From Saururus chinensis (taxonomy: Eukaryota; Streptophyta; Magnoliopsida; Piperales; Saururaceae), in the NCBI GenBank assembly GCA_035235625.1, contig CP141148.1:26041057-26105056 (forward strand): a DNA stretch of 64,000 nt, read 5' to 3'. Below are positions 1-12,119 of the stretch, piece by piece. Numbering within the stretch: position 1 is the stretch's first letter; every line of letters begins with the position of its first letter. The notes beneath the pieces are model-generated. The model did not search any database, had not been told where the DNA came from, and saw nothing but the letters and a program-made list of their open reading frames with translations. A program made the position numbers and the translations under genes.

Positions 1-2449
1 TTCAAGTTGATTTGAGTCTATTAGCTAAGTTTATTTAGGTTTTAACAAAAACCCTAATTTTGGGTAAGATTTCTTGAGGATTGAAGCTCTTTCATGATTC
101 AAAGGCTTGTTTTACCTTTTATGGTTTTCTTCATTGGAATGCATGATTTTAGGTTTATTTGAGTTCTTGCTTCATTTTGAGGTTTAATGGTGATTTGTTG
201 AAAGCATGTGATATATGGTTATTTTCTCGTGATTAAGCATGAAAATAATTAGATCTATCATGCTCTAGGTTTAGATTTTGATTATATGATGTTCTATAGT
301 GATTTTTAAATTTATATAGAATTTTGGATGTTTTCGGTTTGAATTTTGGAAGATTGAAGACGAACCAGAAATGTGAATTATTTTGACTGATCCAACGGGC
401 TCACGGCCATTCAAACTATCATTCATTCCAATGGGCTGTTCGGACATTCGAACAACCTCCTAGGGCGTTCGAATGGCAACAAGGCAGTTTTGTGGTTTTT
501 GGCCTATTTTGTGGATTTTTGGTCATTTCTTGTTTTCTTCTTGTAAATCTAATTCTTTATGACTATGAAGAGTTATAATTACCTATAAATGTCATTGTAA
601 TTGCATGTAAACCCTCTTTGAATTATGATTTAGCTCAAACATGGATATAACTATATTTGTCTATGTTTAGCATGATGTTATACTTGGCTTGAATCCATAT
701 TTCAACGTTTTCTTTGTAGTTATTCCATGATTCCAATAGGATATGACTATGATAAATTATGGATGATTGCACATATAACATTGATTATAAGTTATTCATC
801 TTTTACATGTTTTAGCCTAGTATGAACATTTCTACGTATGTACACTTTTGTGTAGACTTATATTATTTTATTTAACACAAATGGACCACGTTTCATGCAC
901 ATATAGACTTATTAGAGTATGTTTACCTATACTTGTACTACTATATTATTGGTCATATATGTATCATGTTGCATGAATCATAAAAATAATTTATAAACAA
1001 AGGTTAATCGTGATTATCCGTGATTGATCGATTGGATACCATTGGTTGTTAGATTAATCACTCAGAGGCTTATCAAATCGGTTTTACATCCGAAAGGATG
1101 GGGTTTATATTTTGCATCCCTTTGAAGATGTGTTGCCTCCCCTTGTTGAGATGAGCAGATTTGCTATATGAGTTAAATTGATGAGTTATCTGGACCCTAA
1201 GAATCTAGGATGGTATGTTCGTGTGCATCGCTTACCAGGCTGCTTTAGTTTTCCTTTTTAAGAATTCAAACTTTCCCCGCAAGGATTGTCTTGGGTGAGC
1301 AGGAATTGCTCTAGTTTTCCTCTTTAGGAATTCAGACCTTCTCTTCAAAGGATTGTCCTATGCGAGCGGGTTTGATTGATTTTCTCAATTGTGAGACATT
1401 CACCTAATGGTTATTGCATGTGTATGAAATATAATGTTCATTAACATAGGTTGTGTAGGAACAATGATGCTTATGCTACACATGTGATTATTGAATAATT
1501 TTGCATGAATATGAAAGATGGGATGTGTTTGATAAACTTGATTATGCAGGGTGAATGTGTATATTGAAATATGATAATGCAGGATGTGAATATTGAGAAT
1601 TGATGATTCATGCAGGATGTGAATGTTATTATGAGATTCATATGATTACACATGATGTGTATATGTTTTATGAACTATGGATGAACCCATGATGCACAGG
1701 TGGCATGATTATGTGTTTGTGGAATGCGAGTTACATCATGATGTGCAAGTGGTATGATTATGTGTTTGTGGAATGGGTTTTTACATCATGATGTGCAGTT
1801 GGCATGATTATGTTTTTATGGAATGTGTTTTACATCATGATGCACAGGTGGCATGACTATATATGTGCATGGAATGTGAATTATCTAATGATATACAGGT
1901 TTAGAGAATGAATATATGATGCATGTTTAGATTGAGAATATGTGCGGTGTTTTCATGAGTTTACATTCTGTATTAAAACCCATGTAGAGCTAATCTCACC
2001 CCTCTTTGTAAGTAGTTTTGTTTTGGGGTTGCATGTTCTGCCATGCAAGTGCTTCGCATGGGATGTTGAGAATGAGAATGGCCATGTTCATTGAGAGGGG
2101 TTATAGATGCTTGGTGTTATCTTAGTTGGGATATATGTTATGTTGCACTTATACATTTGACTCTACTTCACTCTATGTTTAGCTGTTGTTGGCTTAGACT
2201 TGTTTAGCCTTGAGGCTTGTTGTTATTATGTCTTAACTAGATGATGCGTGTATGAGTGGACAAAGATTGTCAAGTAGTCCTTTATTTTCTCTATTTGCTT
2301 TTGCACAAAGGGCACGTGCATTTACTTCTATTTGTGTTCACCCAAGGATGGGTTAAGTCTTTCGCATTTCCACTTCACTTTGTCACGCCGCATACCACTT
2401 CCTCCTTATCGGGTTCGAATCAGGGATGGTGTGTGCCGGGGGCATGACA
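1..2449 (+). mobile_element. Partial long LTR of a Ty3-type retrotransposon (family A), cut by the window edge
   Basis: The segment ends in TGACA at 2449 and is followed 10 bases later by a tRNA-Met-like primer-binding site (TGGTATCGGAGC), which marks it as the 5' LTR of a plus-strand element. It matches the reverse complement of the complete element at 19663-23092: both share a block around CGTTCGAACGCCCT, a block reading CTCACCCCTCTTT followed by a TTTGGGG-rich stretch, and a GGGC(G/A)TGACA end. The full LTR is therefore about 3.4 kb and the window holds roughly its last two thirds. Family placement beyond Ty3-type is uncertain. Confidence 0.75.
1691..1905 (+). repeat. Minisatellite inside the family A LTR, about 4 units of ~50 bp
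   Basis: Four degenerate direct repeats of about 50 bp, each with a core like CATGATG(T/C)(G/A)CA..GG(C/T)ATGA, followed by a TGTGTTTGTGGAATG-like stretch. They sit in the LTR where the related LTR at 19663-23092 carries a different 57 bp array. Confidence 0.8.
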
Positions 2450-2459
2450 AGTAAGTTTT

Positions 2460-2471
2460 TGGTATCGGAGC
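2460..2471 (+). other. Primer-binding site (tRNA-Met type) of the family A element
   Basis: TGGTATCGGAGC lies 10 bases after the LTR end. It matches the initiator-tRNA-Met-complementary sites used by plant LTR retrotransposons and is the same as the site at 11305 in the second element. Confidence 0.7.
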
Positions 2472-4663
2472 ACGACTTTGTCTAAAGGCAAATGAGATTA
2501 ATAGATAATTCCTAATTATAATGGGGAGTGAGTAACTAAAAGATTTAGACAATGATAGCAATGCTAAATTCCGTTAGTTGATCATCTTGTTGATTGCTTA
2601 TGTGATGTGTTGCTTGATCTTGGTGTTTGATTGTGTTACCCAAAAAAATTTCAAAAAATGAAAGTTTATGAAAAATCTTCCATTTTTTAAATTATTAAAT
2701 TAACCCTCAAGAAAAAATTTACTCGTTTGGTCTCAAATTTTGACATAATGTAGGTTTTATTGAGAAGATCAAAGTTTATAACTACACCTATTGTCAATTT
2801 TGAACCGAACTCCACAAATTTCAAAATCTTCAATTTTTGGTCATTTTTTAAGACTTTAAGTGAAAAATCTTTGAAAATTCATGTTTTAACGAACAAAATT
2901 GCATAAAAATTGAAAGGAATCTAACTAATTAGAACAATCCTATCCATTCAAAATCATTGAAAACGACTTAAAATTCACTAGTAATCAAAAATTAGTTTCA
3001 AGTCATACCATGGCCGAGATGCAAATTCGAGAAATTGAAGAAGGAAATAGATAAAAATTCATACATAAGCATCATGAATCACCTTCTGCCACCTCTACAT
3101 TGCTTCTCCAAGAGTTTAGAGCCAAATTGAGTGGTGTTGACCCTTTTTAAACCGAGCATTCTTGTCCATTTTTTGAAACTAGCGATCGATCGCTAGGCAA
3201 TGGTGATAGATTACTTTTGAATTTTGAATTTTATTTTTAAAATTGAAAAAAATTCATTAAATCCCAAAATTCAAAAACAACTATTTCCAATTTAAATCAC
3301 GTCAATTCTCCTTCAAGAACTCAAATACAAAATCAAACAATCCATAAAGACACATGTCAGGCTCTTTTGTTAATTTTTATTAAGTCAACCCTTAATCTTA
3401 GTGCATTTACATATTGGTTAGTTATACCTTGCCTTAGATTAGCTTGCTCCAATGGTTCGTGATTTTTAATGTTTATTTTTTATTTTAATACTTTAATTTT
3501 TTATTTTTAAATTTTTGAAGAAACCACCAATGTTTCTCTTGTCTCCTTCACTCATGAATTTTTTAAGGTCTTTGTTTTGAAAAAGAAATGAATTTGTTCA
3601 AACTCTAGAAAAAGACATAGTTTTCATTTTTTACTCACTTTTAGTTAGAATATGTTTCCATCATTTTCTAAAAGAATATTGAAAAATAAACTCATAATCA
3701 ATTTTTGCTCATTCATTTATTTATTTATTTTTTACATATATTTTTTTATGTCAAACGGATGAGAGTTACACACTAGCGCAAGTGGACCCAAGTAGGTAGC
3801 TCTTCCCCATAATCTTTACAAGGATAATGCTTTTGTTTGAAAAGATAAAGAAATGAATTACATAAATAATGTCTTTTTATGAGGAATTTTTTGTGTTATT
3901 AAATCCTAGACAGAAGTCAAGTTTATGTTTCTCTAATTTTGATCAGCAAGACAACTAGAATTTAACTCCTAAGTCAACTTATGTCACAGAATTTACTTTT
4001 GGTTTTCAGTCATGAAGTTGACTCTAGTTTAACATGGTGTGTACAAACATAGATAATTGCAACATCAAACAAAAGAAAATCAAATTGATCTTCACTCTCC
4101 TTGGTGCATCCATTTCTATTATAAGGTACATTAACCGCACATCATGGTGTTTTCAACTTAAGAATAAATTAATGATATTTAATTTAAGAGCAAAACACAT
4201 AAAAAATAATAAAAACTTAAGCTTAAAGTAAAGGCAACCCTAATTGTTTTGTAATTATGAGGTTATATATATATATATATTCAAAGCTTGTGAAAAAAAG
4301 TAACATGAAAACAACGCAAAATGAACAAAAAAAACATGTGTCTCCTAAAAATTGAAAAAATTAAATCATGGACAAAAACAATCTCTTTAACTAGAGATTT
4401 GATATTCCTTAGCCTTGCCTAGCCATTCAATTTTAAGGCAACCGAAGGTGGATTTATTTATCTTTCCTAATTGATTTTTCAAGGCTTCAAAATCAACTTT
4501 CTTCACCCACACCCTCTTTATATTATGCTCATACACTTGATGGGGTAATCTACATTTTGTGTGTGGAGGGGATTTCATTATTCTTATTCTAGAACTGGGA
4601 ATATGAGGATGGTTGTTTGGGCATTCAAACCTATTGTGGTTGTCCTTATGGCAAATGTCATGA
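2472..4663. other. AT-rich stretch without a gene; probably decayed internal DNA of the family A element
   Basis: No open frame here has recognisable domains. The sequence is AT-rich, with a (TA)n tract at 4264-4280. Near 4400-4640, on the minus strand, is a short stretch with a Cys/His cluster and a KRVWVKK-like motif that resembles copia-type polyprotein remnants; it is too degraded to annotate further. Confidence 0.4.
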
Positions 4664-5957
4664 GAGTTTAATGTTCGTCTAATCAACCTAGTGGATCACT
4701 AGATTGCTCCTAATCCTAATACTTAACAAGTATAAGAATTAAGAGTTGTAACCTTAATGCCAAGGAATTTGTTTATATAGTGGAAATAATAAAAACATAA
4801 TCTCCACGCACATTCATGATTAATTTATCAATAATTCAAACCACAATAATGCAAGATCACACAAATATTTTTACATAGAAAACTCCAACTCGGGTAAAAA
4901 ACCACAACAACCACTCTTGGCCCAAAATCAATGCACTAGTAAGTAAGACCTTATATGACACAAATACACCACCAACCTCCCATAAAGACTCTAATACAAC
5001 TCCCACTTATTTAGATCTCCTTCTTTTTTTTTTGTTGGCTTTCAAGTCTTCTCCTCTAAATCTTAAAACTTTCTCTCTCCTTTGTCTCCTTCTAGTCCCT
5101 TCAATCAAGCTCCTCTTGATTGCTGATTTAGCTTTGAGTCTCTTCAATCTCCCATTGAAGAATTGACTGACAATCTCCTCAAGTTTGTGTTTGAAAATTC
5201 CTCTTTGTTGTGTCTCTCTTACAAAGTAATGACCATTAAAAGTAATCACTCAAGCACAATGATGATTTTGATGGAAAACTAAAGAAAAATGACTCTCCCT
5301 TTTTTTCTCTCAAATTCTAGTTTTCCCCTCTTCAAGTTCATGTTTACCTAGCCTTTATGTAGGTCATTAAGTTTGTTTAGGTCATAGATTTCTATTAGGA
5401 ATGATATCTTTCTCATAATGTTTAAACTATGTAACTTTAACAAATAACAATCGTTCAGTTCAAACAAAGATCAATTGGCCACTATTTTCATTTGGGTAAA
5501 ATTCATCAAGCGATCTATCTATCCCAAATAGCTATCAATCAGGAAACTCTCAGCCAAAAATTACAAAGCATTTTTCAAGTGCCGATCGATCGATCTCATA
5601 GTGTAAAATTCAGCGATCAATCAATGCAGTATTGAATTTTCAATTTTACCCTATTTCCCCCTAAAACTTCTAGAATTACATCAATTAATTATTTCTAGTC
5701 AAAACTAAGTGATTTGTGTATGTGAGTATGTGAAATTAAACCTTTTACCTTTAGCACTCATCATAGTTTTCTATCTTGAACTTTTAGAACATATGCTCTT
5801 ATTTTTCAAGTCCATCAATTCCTAATCTGACTCAATCACAACAACATCTAGTAAGACTCCTAAGACTAAAACATAAGTGAAGTTTAGACATTATTTTGAT
5901 CATCAAAATTAGCTAATTACATCACATATGCCTCATATGTTCTTGCATGTCGTACAC
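4664..5957 (-). repeat. 3' LTR of the old copia-type element
   Basis: On the minus strand the repeat begins with TGTACGA directly after a polypurine-like tract and runs to about 4664. It is homologous along its length to 7904-9180. Confidence 0.65.
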
Positions 5958-6407
5958 TCCCACTAAGCTAGATATCAATTTGAGTACTCTCCCTCTAGAC
6001 TTTGGTAGATTGAGCACTACCTTAGGGTTTTGATGACTCACTTTGGCTTTCACAAAGGTAGTAGGTTTGACTATGAGTGTAGAGATGGAAATCTAGAAAC
6101 CTAAGCCCCTTCTATCCCTTTGACCAATGTTAATCATGGTCTCTAAAGTCTTTCTTCCACTTTTGAATTTATCTAACTTCACTTTAGAGGACATAAGTGA
6201 ATTAGATTTTTTTTTTTTTTCAAGTTTAGCCTTATGGGTTTCAACCTAACTCATCAAGTTTCTATTCAACTCTGTTAACCTATTTGACTCATGAGAGCCA
6301 AGTTCTTGTTCCTCATTCTTTTTCTTTTTCTTCACCTCACTCTCAAGATTCTTGATTTTTCTAGTTAAAAGTATGGTGTTGTGAAAAACTCTTGAAGCTA
6401 TTCAAAA

Positions 6408-7600
6408 TTAAATCAGAAACAAAATCTGTGTTGCATCATCAGAATTTGAATCATGAGACTCCTCAAAAGAACTAACTCCCTTAACATTAGCATGGAAGGC
6501 AATGTAATTACACAACTCTTTGTCCATAGCCAAACTCTCAACGGAGAATGTATCTTGGAGCACTTTTCCCTTTTTCTTTCTATCTTGCCCCTTAAACCTT
6601 TTAGGTTTTACATAATAAGAACTGTTAGTAACATTTTTAGGAAAATTAGCAGCAAAATGACCTAACTTACAACATTCAAAACAATTCATATTCTTCTTAT
6701 CATGTTTGTTATGCTTTTCATCTCTCTCTCTCTCCCAATGTTTCTTTCCTGAAGTTTGTCCCTTTTTGTCAACCCTAAAATTCTGATTTCTTAAGAACTT
6801 CTTAAAGTTTTTAGTCAATAAGATCATATGTTCATCTTCACTTTCAATTTCTTCATACTCTTCTAGGGTATTTAAGGCTTTAGACTTCTTGGACAACTTC
6901 TTACTTATTTTTAAGGCAGTTTGTTTTCCCTTTAATGTTTCAAACAAATCTTTCTCGCTTTCATAGGACTCCAATTGCAATTCAAAAGTTCTTAAGTCCC
7001 CTATGAGTTCCTCAATATCTAAGGTGTCAATTTTCTTTGATTTATTAATCGCAGCAACCTTAATCTTGAATTTTGAGGATAACGACTTTAGAATCTTCCT
7101 AACTACAAGGTAATTCAAAAATGACTCTCCTAGTTGATCACACGCATAGTACTCACAAGTAGATTCCTCATTGCTCATCATTATGTTTCTAAATTCTAGT
7201 GTGAGCATCTGTAACCTAGACAACATCACAACTTGGTTTCCTCATTGTACTTCATAAGGTTTTCCCATGCAACCTTAGTGGATGTACAATGTGAAATTGA
7301 CCTATGCTAAGAGTTTCCTACATGATTAAACATGCACTTAGGGCTTTTCTATTATAGTTAGGAGGTGTTATTTCATTTTCATCCCATCCACTCTCATTCT
7401 TTAGAATCATATTCCCCACTTTGTCATTGGTCATGGGGAGAGTCCAACCATTAATCACCGCTTTCCTAGCATTGTGTCAAGTGCTTGAATGAAGGCTCTC
7501 ATCTAATTCTTTCAATAGGAGAAGTTCAAACAAAGGTGGTTGATTCATGGGATTTTCCAAGTCCCCATGTTTATCCATATTGTTGTTTGAAGCAGACATT
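6408..7600 (-). mobile_element. gag remnant (UBN2-like) of the copia-type element
   Basis: The minus strand reads as a copia-type gag: a helical stretch of the kind that includes 'ELIGDLRTFELQ' in UBN2/DUF4219 gag proteins, a Lys/Glu-rich region, and a CCHC zinc knuckle (CFECCKLGHFAANF). No protease, integrase or reverse transcriptase was seen between it and the 3' LTR. It is a fossil with at least one break. Confidence 0.7.
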
Positions 7601-7903
7601 AAAATAAAAAACAAGAGAAACAAGTAAACAACTAAATTTACTCAAGCAAGACAAGAGATTTATCTATTCAAGAGTATGATTAGCACAACCTAGGGTAAAA
7701 TTAGCAAGATCACAAGTAATTCTAATAAGAAAAACAAGTAAATCTAGCACAAATAAGAAAGAAAACCATAAGACATGTAAATTAACCTCTAGAATGCAAA
7801 CAAACAAGGAAAATTAAGCAAGGTGACACAACCAACTTGAGATAATCATGCAAATCTAGAGAAATTTCATGAAAAATTCAAAATAATCCTTAGCTACTAA
7901 TTT

Positions 7904-9180
7904 AGAATTTAATATCCATCTAATCAACCTAGCGGATCACCAAATTGCTCATAAAACTAGTATTTTTAACAAAGTAAGATTTAAGAGTTTTGGCCTCGAT
8001 GCACATGAATTTGTTTTTATAACGGAAATAAAACTAACCTATATGCACATTCATGATTAACTCATCAAACAATCCAGCCACAAGCATGTAAGAAACACGC
8101 AAGGATTTAACGAAGAAAACCCAAACTAGGGTATAAAACCACAAACATCCTAACAAGGTTCAAATCAATGCACTAGTAAGCAAGACCTCTTACAATACCA
8201 AAATAAATAACCAACCTCTATTTAGACTCTAACACAAACTCCTTTTGCTTAGATTTCCTCCTCTTTTATTTTTGGTTTCAAGTCTTCTCTTGTAAGTCTT
8301 GAAGCTTTTCTCCTCCTTCTGTTTTTGTTTCCTTCTAGTTCCTCAATCAAAACTCCTTTTTGATTGTTAATTTTCCTTGAGTCTCTTCAATCACTCCTTA
8401 ATTAAGATTCAACTCCTCCTCCTCAAGCTCATGTGTGTGAAATGTACTCTTGTTGTGTCTCTCTTATATCTCTCTAACCATGAAGAAAATTCACTCAAAA
8501 GTAATGGTGATTCAAGGAAAATAATGACAAAAGACTCCTTTTTCTCAACTTGAATATTTATTTTCCGCTCTTTAATTTCATCCATACCTAGTGTTTTATA
8601 GTGTATTAAGTCGGTTAGGTAAAATAATCCAAATTTGGAAAGAACTATTTTTCGGATTTCTTAAATTAGGTAACTTAAACTTCAAGCAATTGACTATTTT
8701 AGAGAGCAATCAGTCAATCACTTTTTCTGCCTAAACTAAATACCAAATTAATCTATCTTTTGACCAAGAGATCGATCACTATTTTGGTTTAAAATATGAA
8801 AAAGAGTCATCTTAAAGATTGGTTTTTGCAAGTCATGTGTTCAAAAGTGATCGATTCTTGATGACCAATTTCTATATTTTGACCTTAAATGTCCCAAAGC
8901 TTCAAAAATAACTTTATTCAATTGTTTCTACCAAATTCTAAGTGATTTTTGTACTTGAGTATGTATCATACCTTCAAACCTTTGATACTCAATGTAGTCT
9001 TCAACCTAGAACTTTTAGAACATATTTGCTCATATTTTTTAAGTTTTTCAATTTCAAATATGACTTGATCGCAACCAAATCTAATGAGACTCTAAAGACT
9101 AAAATCATACATGAAGTTTTGACTTAGTTTTGATTATTGAAATTTATCAATTATAATACATATGCTTTTATATGTTCTAA
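7904..9180 (-). repeat. 5' LTR of the old copia-type element
   Basis: Direct-repeat partner of 4664-5957. Its outer end near 9180 abuts the duplicated host unit that starts at about 9183. The expected primer-binding site inside it is not recognisable. Confidence 0.6.
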
Positions 9181-9182
9181 TA

Positions 9183-9691
9183 GAGATGTATGATGATTTG
9201 TGGATACGTTGTATGTTGGGAAATGGCAATCTTGGTCTAGGATTTATTATCAAGGCTTTGGTTTTTTTCAAAATTTTGCACCAATGTATTTGGAAAAGGG
9301 TTTTTAAAATTCAGGGTTGTAGAAGACCTTCATGAGGGTGCCTATGAACTTCAAGTCAATGTCTTTGCTAGCATCCTCATTGGCACCAATGGCTAAGACC
9401 AACTACTTTTAAACAAGGATCTTACCTCTCAAATTGTTAATCTTTGTGCTTGCTCCATTTTTCCATCATCATCACCATACATTTCTCCCCCTCCAATCAT
9501 CGAGAAACTCCAAGTACTCTCAATTGTAATGGCTATTGGTGGGCATTAAAGAGAGGGAAGAGGCTAGTGTTAGGGTGGGGGTCTAAAATAGGAAGGATGA
9601 AAGGAGATTAGGGTGGGGAAAAATACCTCGAGTAGGAGAGTTTCCTCCTTCATGCTGCTGGCCTCCATGGCAGTTTTGTTAAGTGGGGTCT
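9183..9691. repeat. Duplicated host unit, copy 1, left part
   Basis: This stretch is homologous in order to 18744-18951, 29210-29275 and 34264-34480 taken together. Shared blocks include TGTATGATG.TTTGTGGATA, TTGCACCAATGTATT, GTACTCTCA and GGTGGGCATTAAAGAGAGGG. It continues on the far side of the LTR element at 18301. On the minus strand the part near the breakpoint reads like a short exon start (an ATG followed by a Glu/Met/Lys-rich stretch) in both copies, but I do not recognise the protein. It may be part of an old gene or of another repeat. Confidence 0.7.
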
Positions 9692-11302
9692 TGTAACGAC
9701 TGTAAATTCTAACACGATTTCTTTAGTGTTTATTTTTATAATTTCTTAAGATCAGTTAGACTCGTAGAGATGAGCATAACAAGTCGTAAACCACGTAAAT
9801 CGGAGGTCGGGAACAAAAGTTACAACCTCGGGAAGCGTGTTCTAAAAAACCGGCGGGACCCACTTATAAAATATGGGTAAACTAGTTCATAAGTGGTCTA
9901 GTCTCGTAGGCTCGTCAATACGAGCTCAACGGTACCAAGAACGCACAAATCCGAGTTCGGGATAGGAAGTTATGATATTTCGAAATTTTTAGAAATAAAT
10001 AATAAAATATTTTTTTAAGTCGGCTCGGCTCGGCGGGGCGCGGCTCGGCGCGACGTGACCGCGCGCGTGACGAACGCGCGTTCGTCACCGCGCGCCCACT
10101 GGATTCAGCACGCCTGCCGTTTCTGGTGGCGGCGCCCGTCGGTTTCAATGGCGGCGCCCACCCCTTTTCGCCGGAAACCACCGTTTTCACCTCTATAAAT
10201 ACCCCACTCCGGCCAGATTTCGTTTTTACACTCCATTTCTCACCCTCTCACTGTTTTTACTACTCCCGACCCATTCTAAACCCGAATTACACGATCCAAG
10301 ACTCGTTTCCTACTAATTCAAGGGTGCTCTACGCACCGGAAACGTTATTTTCTCGAGGTGACCTCTCCAAAATCCAGAAAACCCTACCACGTCCCTAATC
10401 CTCCTCTTTCTTCTTTCTACTATATCCGGACCGTTTCAAACCCGTTTCAGCCCGTTCAAAAGCCATACTCCACTAAATCGAAGGTGTTCTACGCGTTGGG
10501 ACCGTTATTCTGCCAAAATTCCTGCTCGAAGGAAGGATCTTCTTTATATTCTACGAAGGGATTTCTTATACTCCACACGCGTTATAGGTAGGTGATTTTA
10601 AATCCTAATCGTATGCCGAAGGTTTGACTTACCAAAATTCTGTTAAAAGTTTCCTTCAAAGAAACTCTATTTTAAAAGCATCTCCTCTTTTCAAAAACTT
10701 CTCTGAGTTATGGGTAACTAAACCCTTTCGATAGCTTTTGGTTTATTGAACAAATGATTATTTTGATATGAAAATTCTGGGTACCACAAATACTTGTTTC
10801 TGGCGTGCATACAGGACTGGGATATCATGGGAAAATCCCTTTTCCTTCTGTTTCCCGTTGCCCCATGAGCGCGGGTGTAAGTCGGGGTATCACGACACTT
10901 ATGTGACCGCATGTTTTCAGACTTATTTTCTGAATGATTTTCAAAGAAGGATGTCATGATTTTTACATCCATGAAGCTTATTTTTAGCATTTAAACTCAA
11001 CCTACTGAGTATGAATTTACTCACCCACCCTCAGATTCTGCAGGTGTGTCACTCGAATCTGAAGGAGCCGACGGAGAGTTTTCATAGATTCAGTTTTCTG
11101 TACTTTCTTTTGTACTTTTTTGTAGTATTTGTACTGACTAATGTATAAAGGCATGTTATGCCAAATTTTGGATATCTTTGTATAATACAAAGTGTTTTGT
11201 AATTACTCTTTTGGTACATGGTGGTCCTTGGCATTAGAAATTAAATTTCGTTACGTTTCCAAAAATTATTTTCTTTTACTCCGAAAATCGAGGGTCGTTA
11301 CA
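9692..11302 (+). repeat. 5' LTR of the chromovirus (1611 bp)
   Basis: The ends are TGTAACGAC and GTCGTTACA. A promoter-like TATAAATA sits near 10194 after a GC-rich block. Near the right end is the GAGTA-N6-TACTC hairpin (11007-11022) found in several other LTRs of this window. Confidence 0.93.
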
Positions 11303-11304
11303 GT

Positions 11305-11317
11305 TGGTATCGGAGCC
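11305..11317 (+). other. Primer-binding site of the chromovirus
   Basis: TGGTATCGGAGCC begins two bases after the 5' LTR end. It matches the initiator tRNA-Met site used by most plant Ty3 elements. Confidence 0.85.
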
Positions 11318-11443
11318 AAGGTCCTACTGTCTACCAAGAAGTAATTAAATCAGTCACTACAAAAGTTTATGTTTTACCGTACGTTTTCCTTTTTCAAGGA
11401 TTTCTTAAATAATGATTATCATTTCTTTGTGAAATTAAAGTAG

Positions 11444-11926
11444 ATGTCGCTGCTCAAGACGTATCTGTCGAGCAATTTATATGATTCTGCTGCTCGTAAA
11501 TTGCCACTTCCAATGAAAGGAAGTTGTAGCAAGAGTGCATGCTTTGAGGATGAGACGACTATAGTAATTTCTGACTCAGAGGATTCTGAAGTCTCTTACA
11601 CCCCTGGTTCACCTACTAATAGTGACGTAGAAGAAATAATAGCTATCCCGGACTCACCTCCTCCAGGAGTAGAGTCTGAAGAAGACCCCTCCATGGAAGA
11701 GGAAGAAGATGAAATTTCAGACGAGGATGACCTCGAGTTTCATAGGGATTTTGACTTGAATGAACTGCCCCCACATGAGATCGAATGGGTGGAAGTGCAA
11801 GAAGTCCAACGTCACCCCAAAGGGGAGGAAACCGGAAGGCATGGTATGCCCGAGCGGTGCACCCTTTGTGGACTTATGACCCACTTTTTCTTTGAGTGCC
11901 CTAAGGCAAAGACCTTTCCTTTCTAA
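11444..11926 (+). mobile_element. Extra reading frame upstream of gag in the chromovirus, with a C-terminal zinc knuckle
   Basis: A 160-codon frame lies between the primer-binding site and gag, in the same direction. The product is strongly acidic in the middle (runs of Glu and Asp around residues 75-100) and ends with CTLCGLMTHFFFEC, which fits the CX2CX4HX4C zinc-knuckle spacing exactly. Standard Tekay-type elements are described as one gag-pol unit, so this frame is unusual. It could be a captured second nucleocapsid-like protein or a split piece of gag. Its function is unknown. Confidence 0.6.
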
Positions 11927-12119
11927 AGTATAGATTAGTTAGAAAAGGAGGTTTGTAAATATTTCGAGTAAATAGTTCCGTAGGAACAATTTTGATGTGT
12001 TTTAAGAGTAGTTTTATTATGTAAATAGTTAACTTTTGAGTAATGTAAATAAGCTACAAGGTTGCTATAAAGTAAGTGTGTTTTTATTTAAAAGATCTTG
12101 ATATTATTAATCCGTGTTT

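Larger units (their letters stand above)
4664..9180 (-). mobile_element. Old copia-type LTR element carrying gag only, broken
   Basis: Two direct repeats of about 1.3 kb (about 4664-5957 and 7904-9180) share many blocks, for example around CTAATCAACCTAG(T/C)GGATCAC and ATCAATGCACTAGTAAG. They flank a minus-strand gag remnant. A purine-rich tract on the minus strand (plus-strand CTCCCACTAAGC, 5958-5970) abuts the left repeat, as a polypurine tract next to a 3' LTR should. The repeats differ visibly throughout, so the insertion is old. There is little room for pol, so it is either a gag-only non-autonomous element or an internally deleted one. Outer borders are approximate, no target duplication was found, and it has several breaks. 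Confidence 0.7.

Noticed and set aside
10126-10591. Two frames in the 5' LTR, repeated in the 3' LTR
   Set aside because: They lie wholly within LTR sequence and have no domain; duplication simply follows the LTR.
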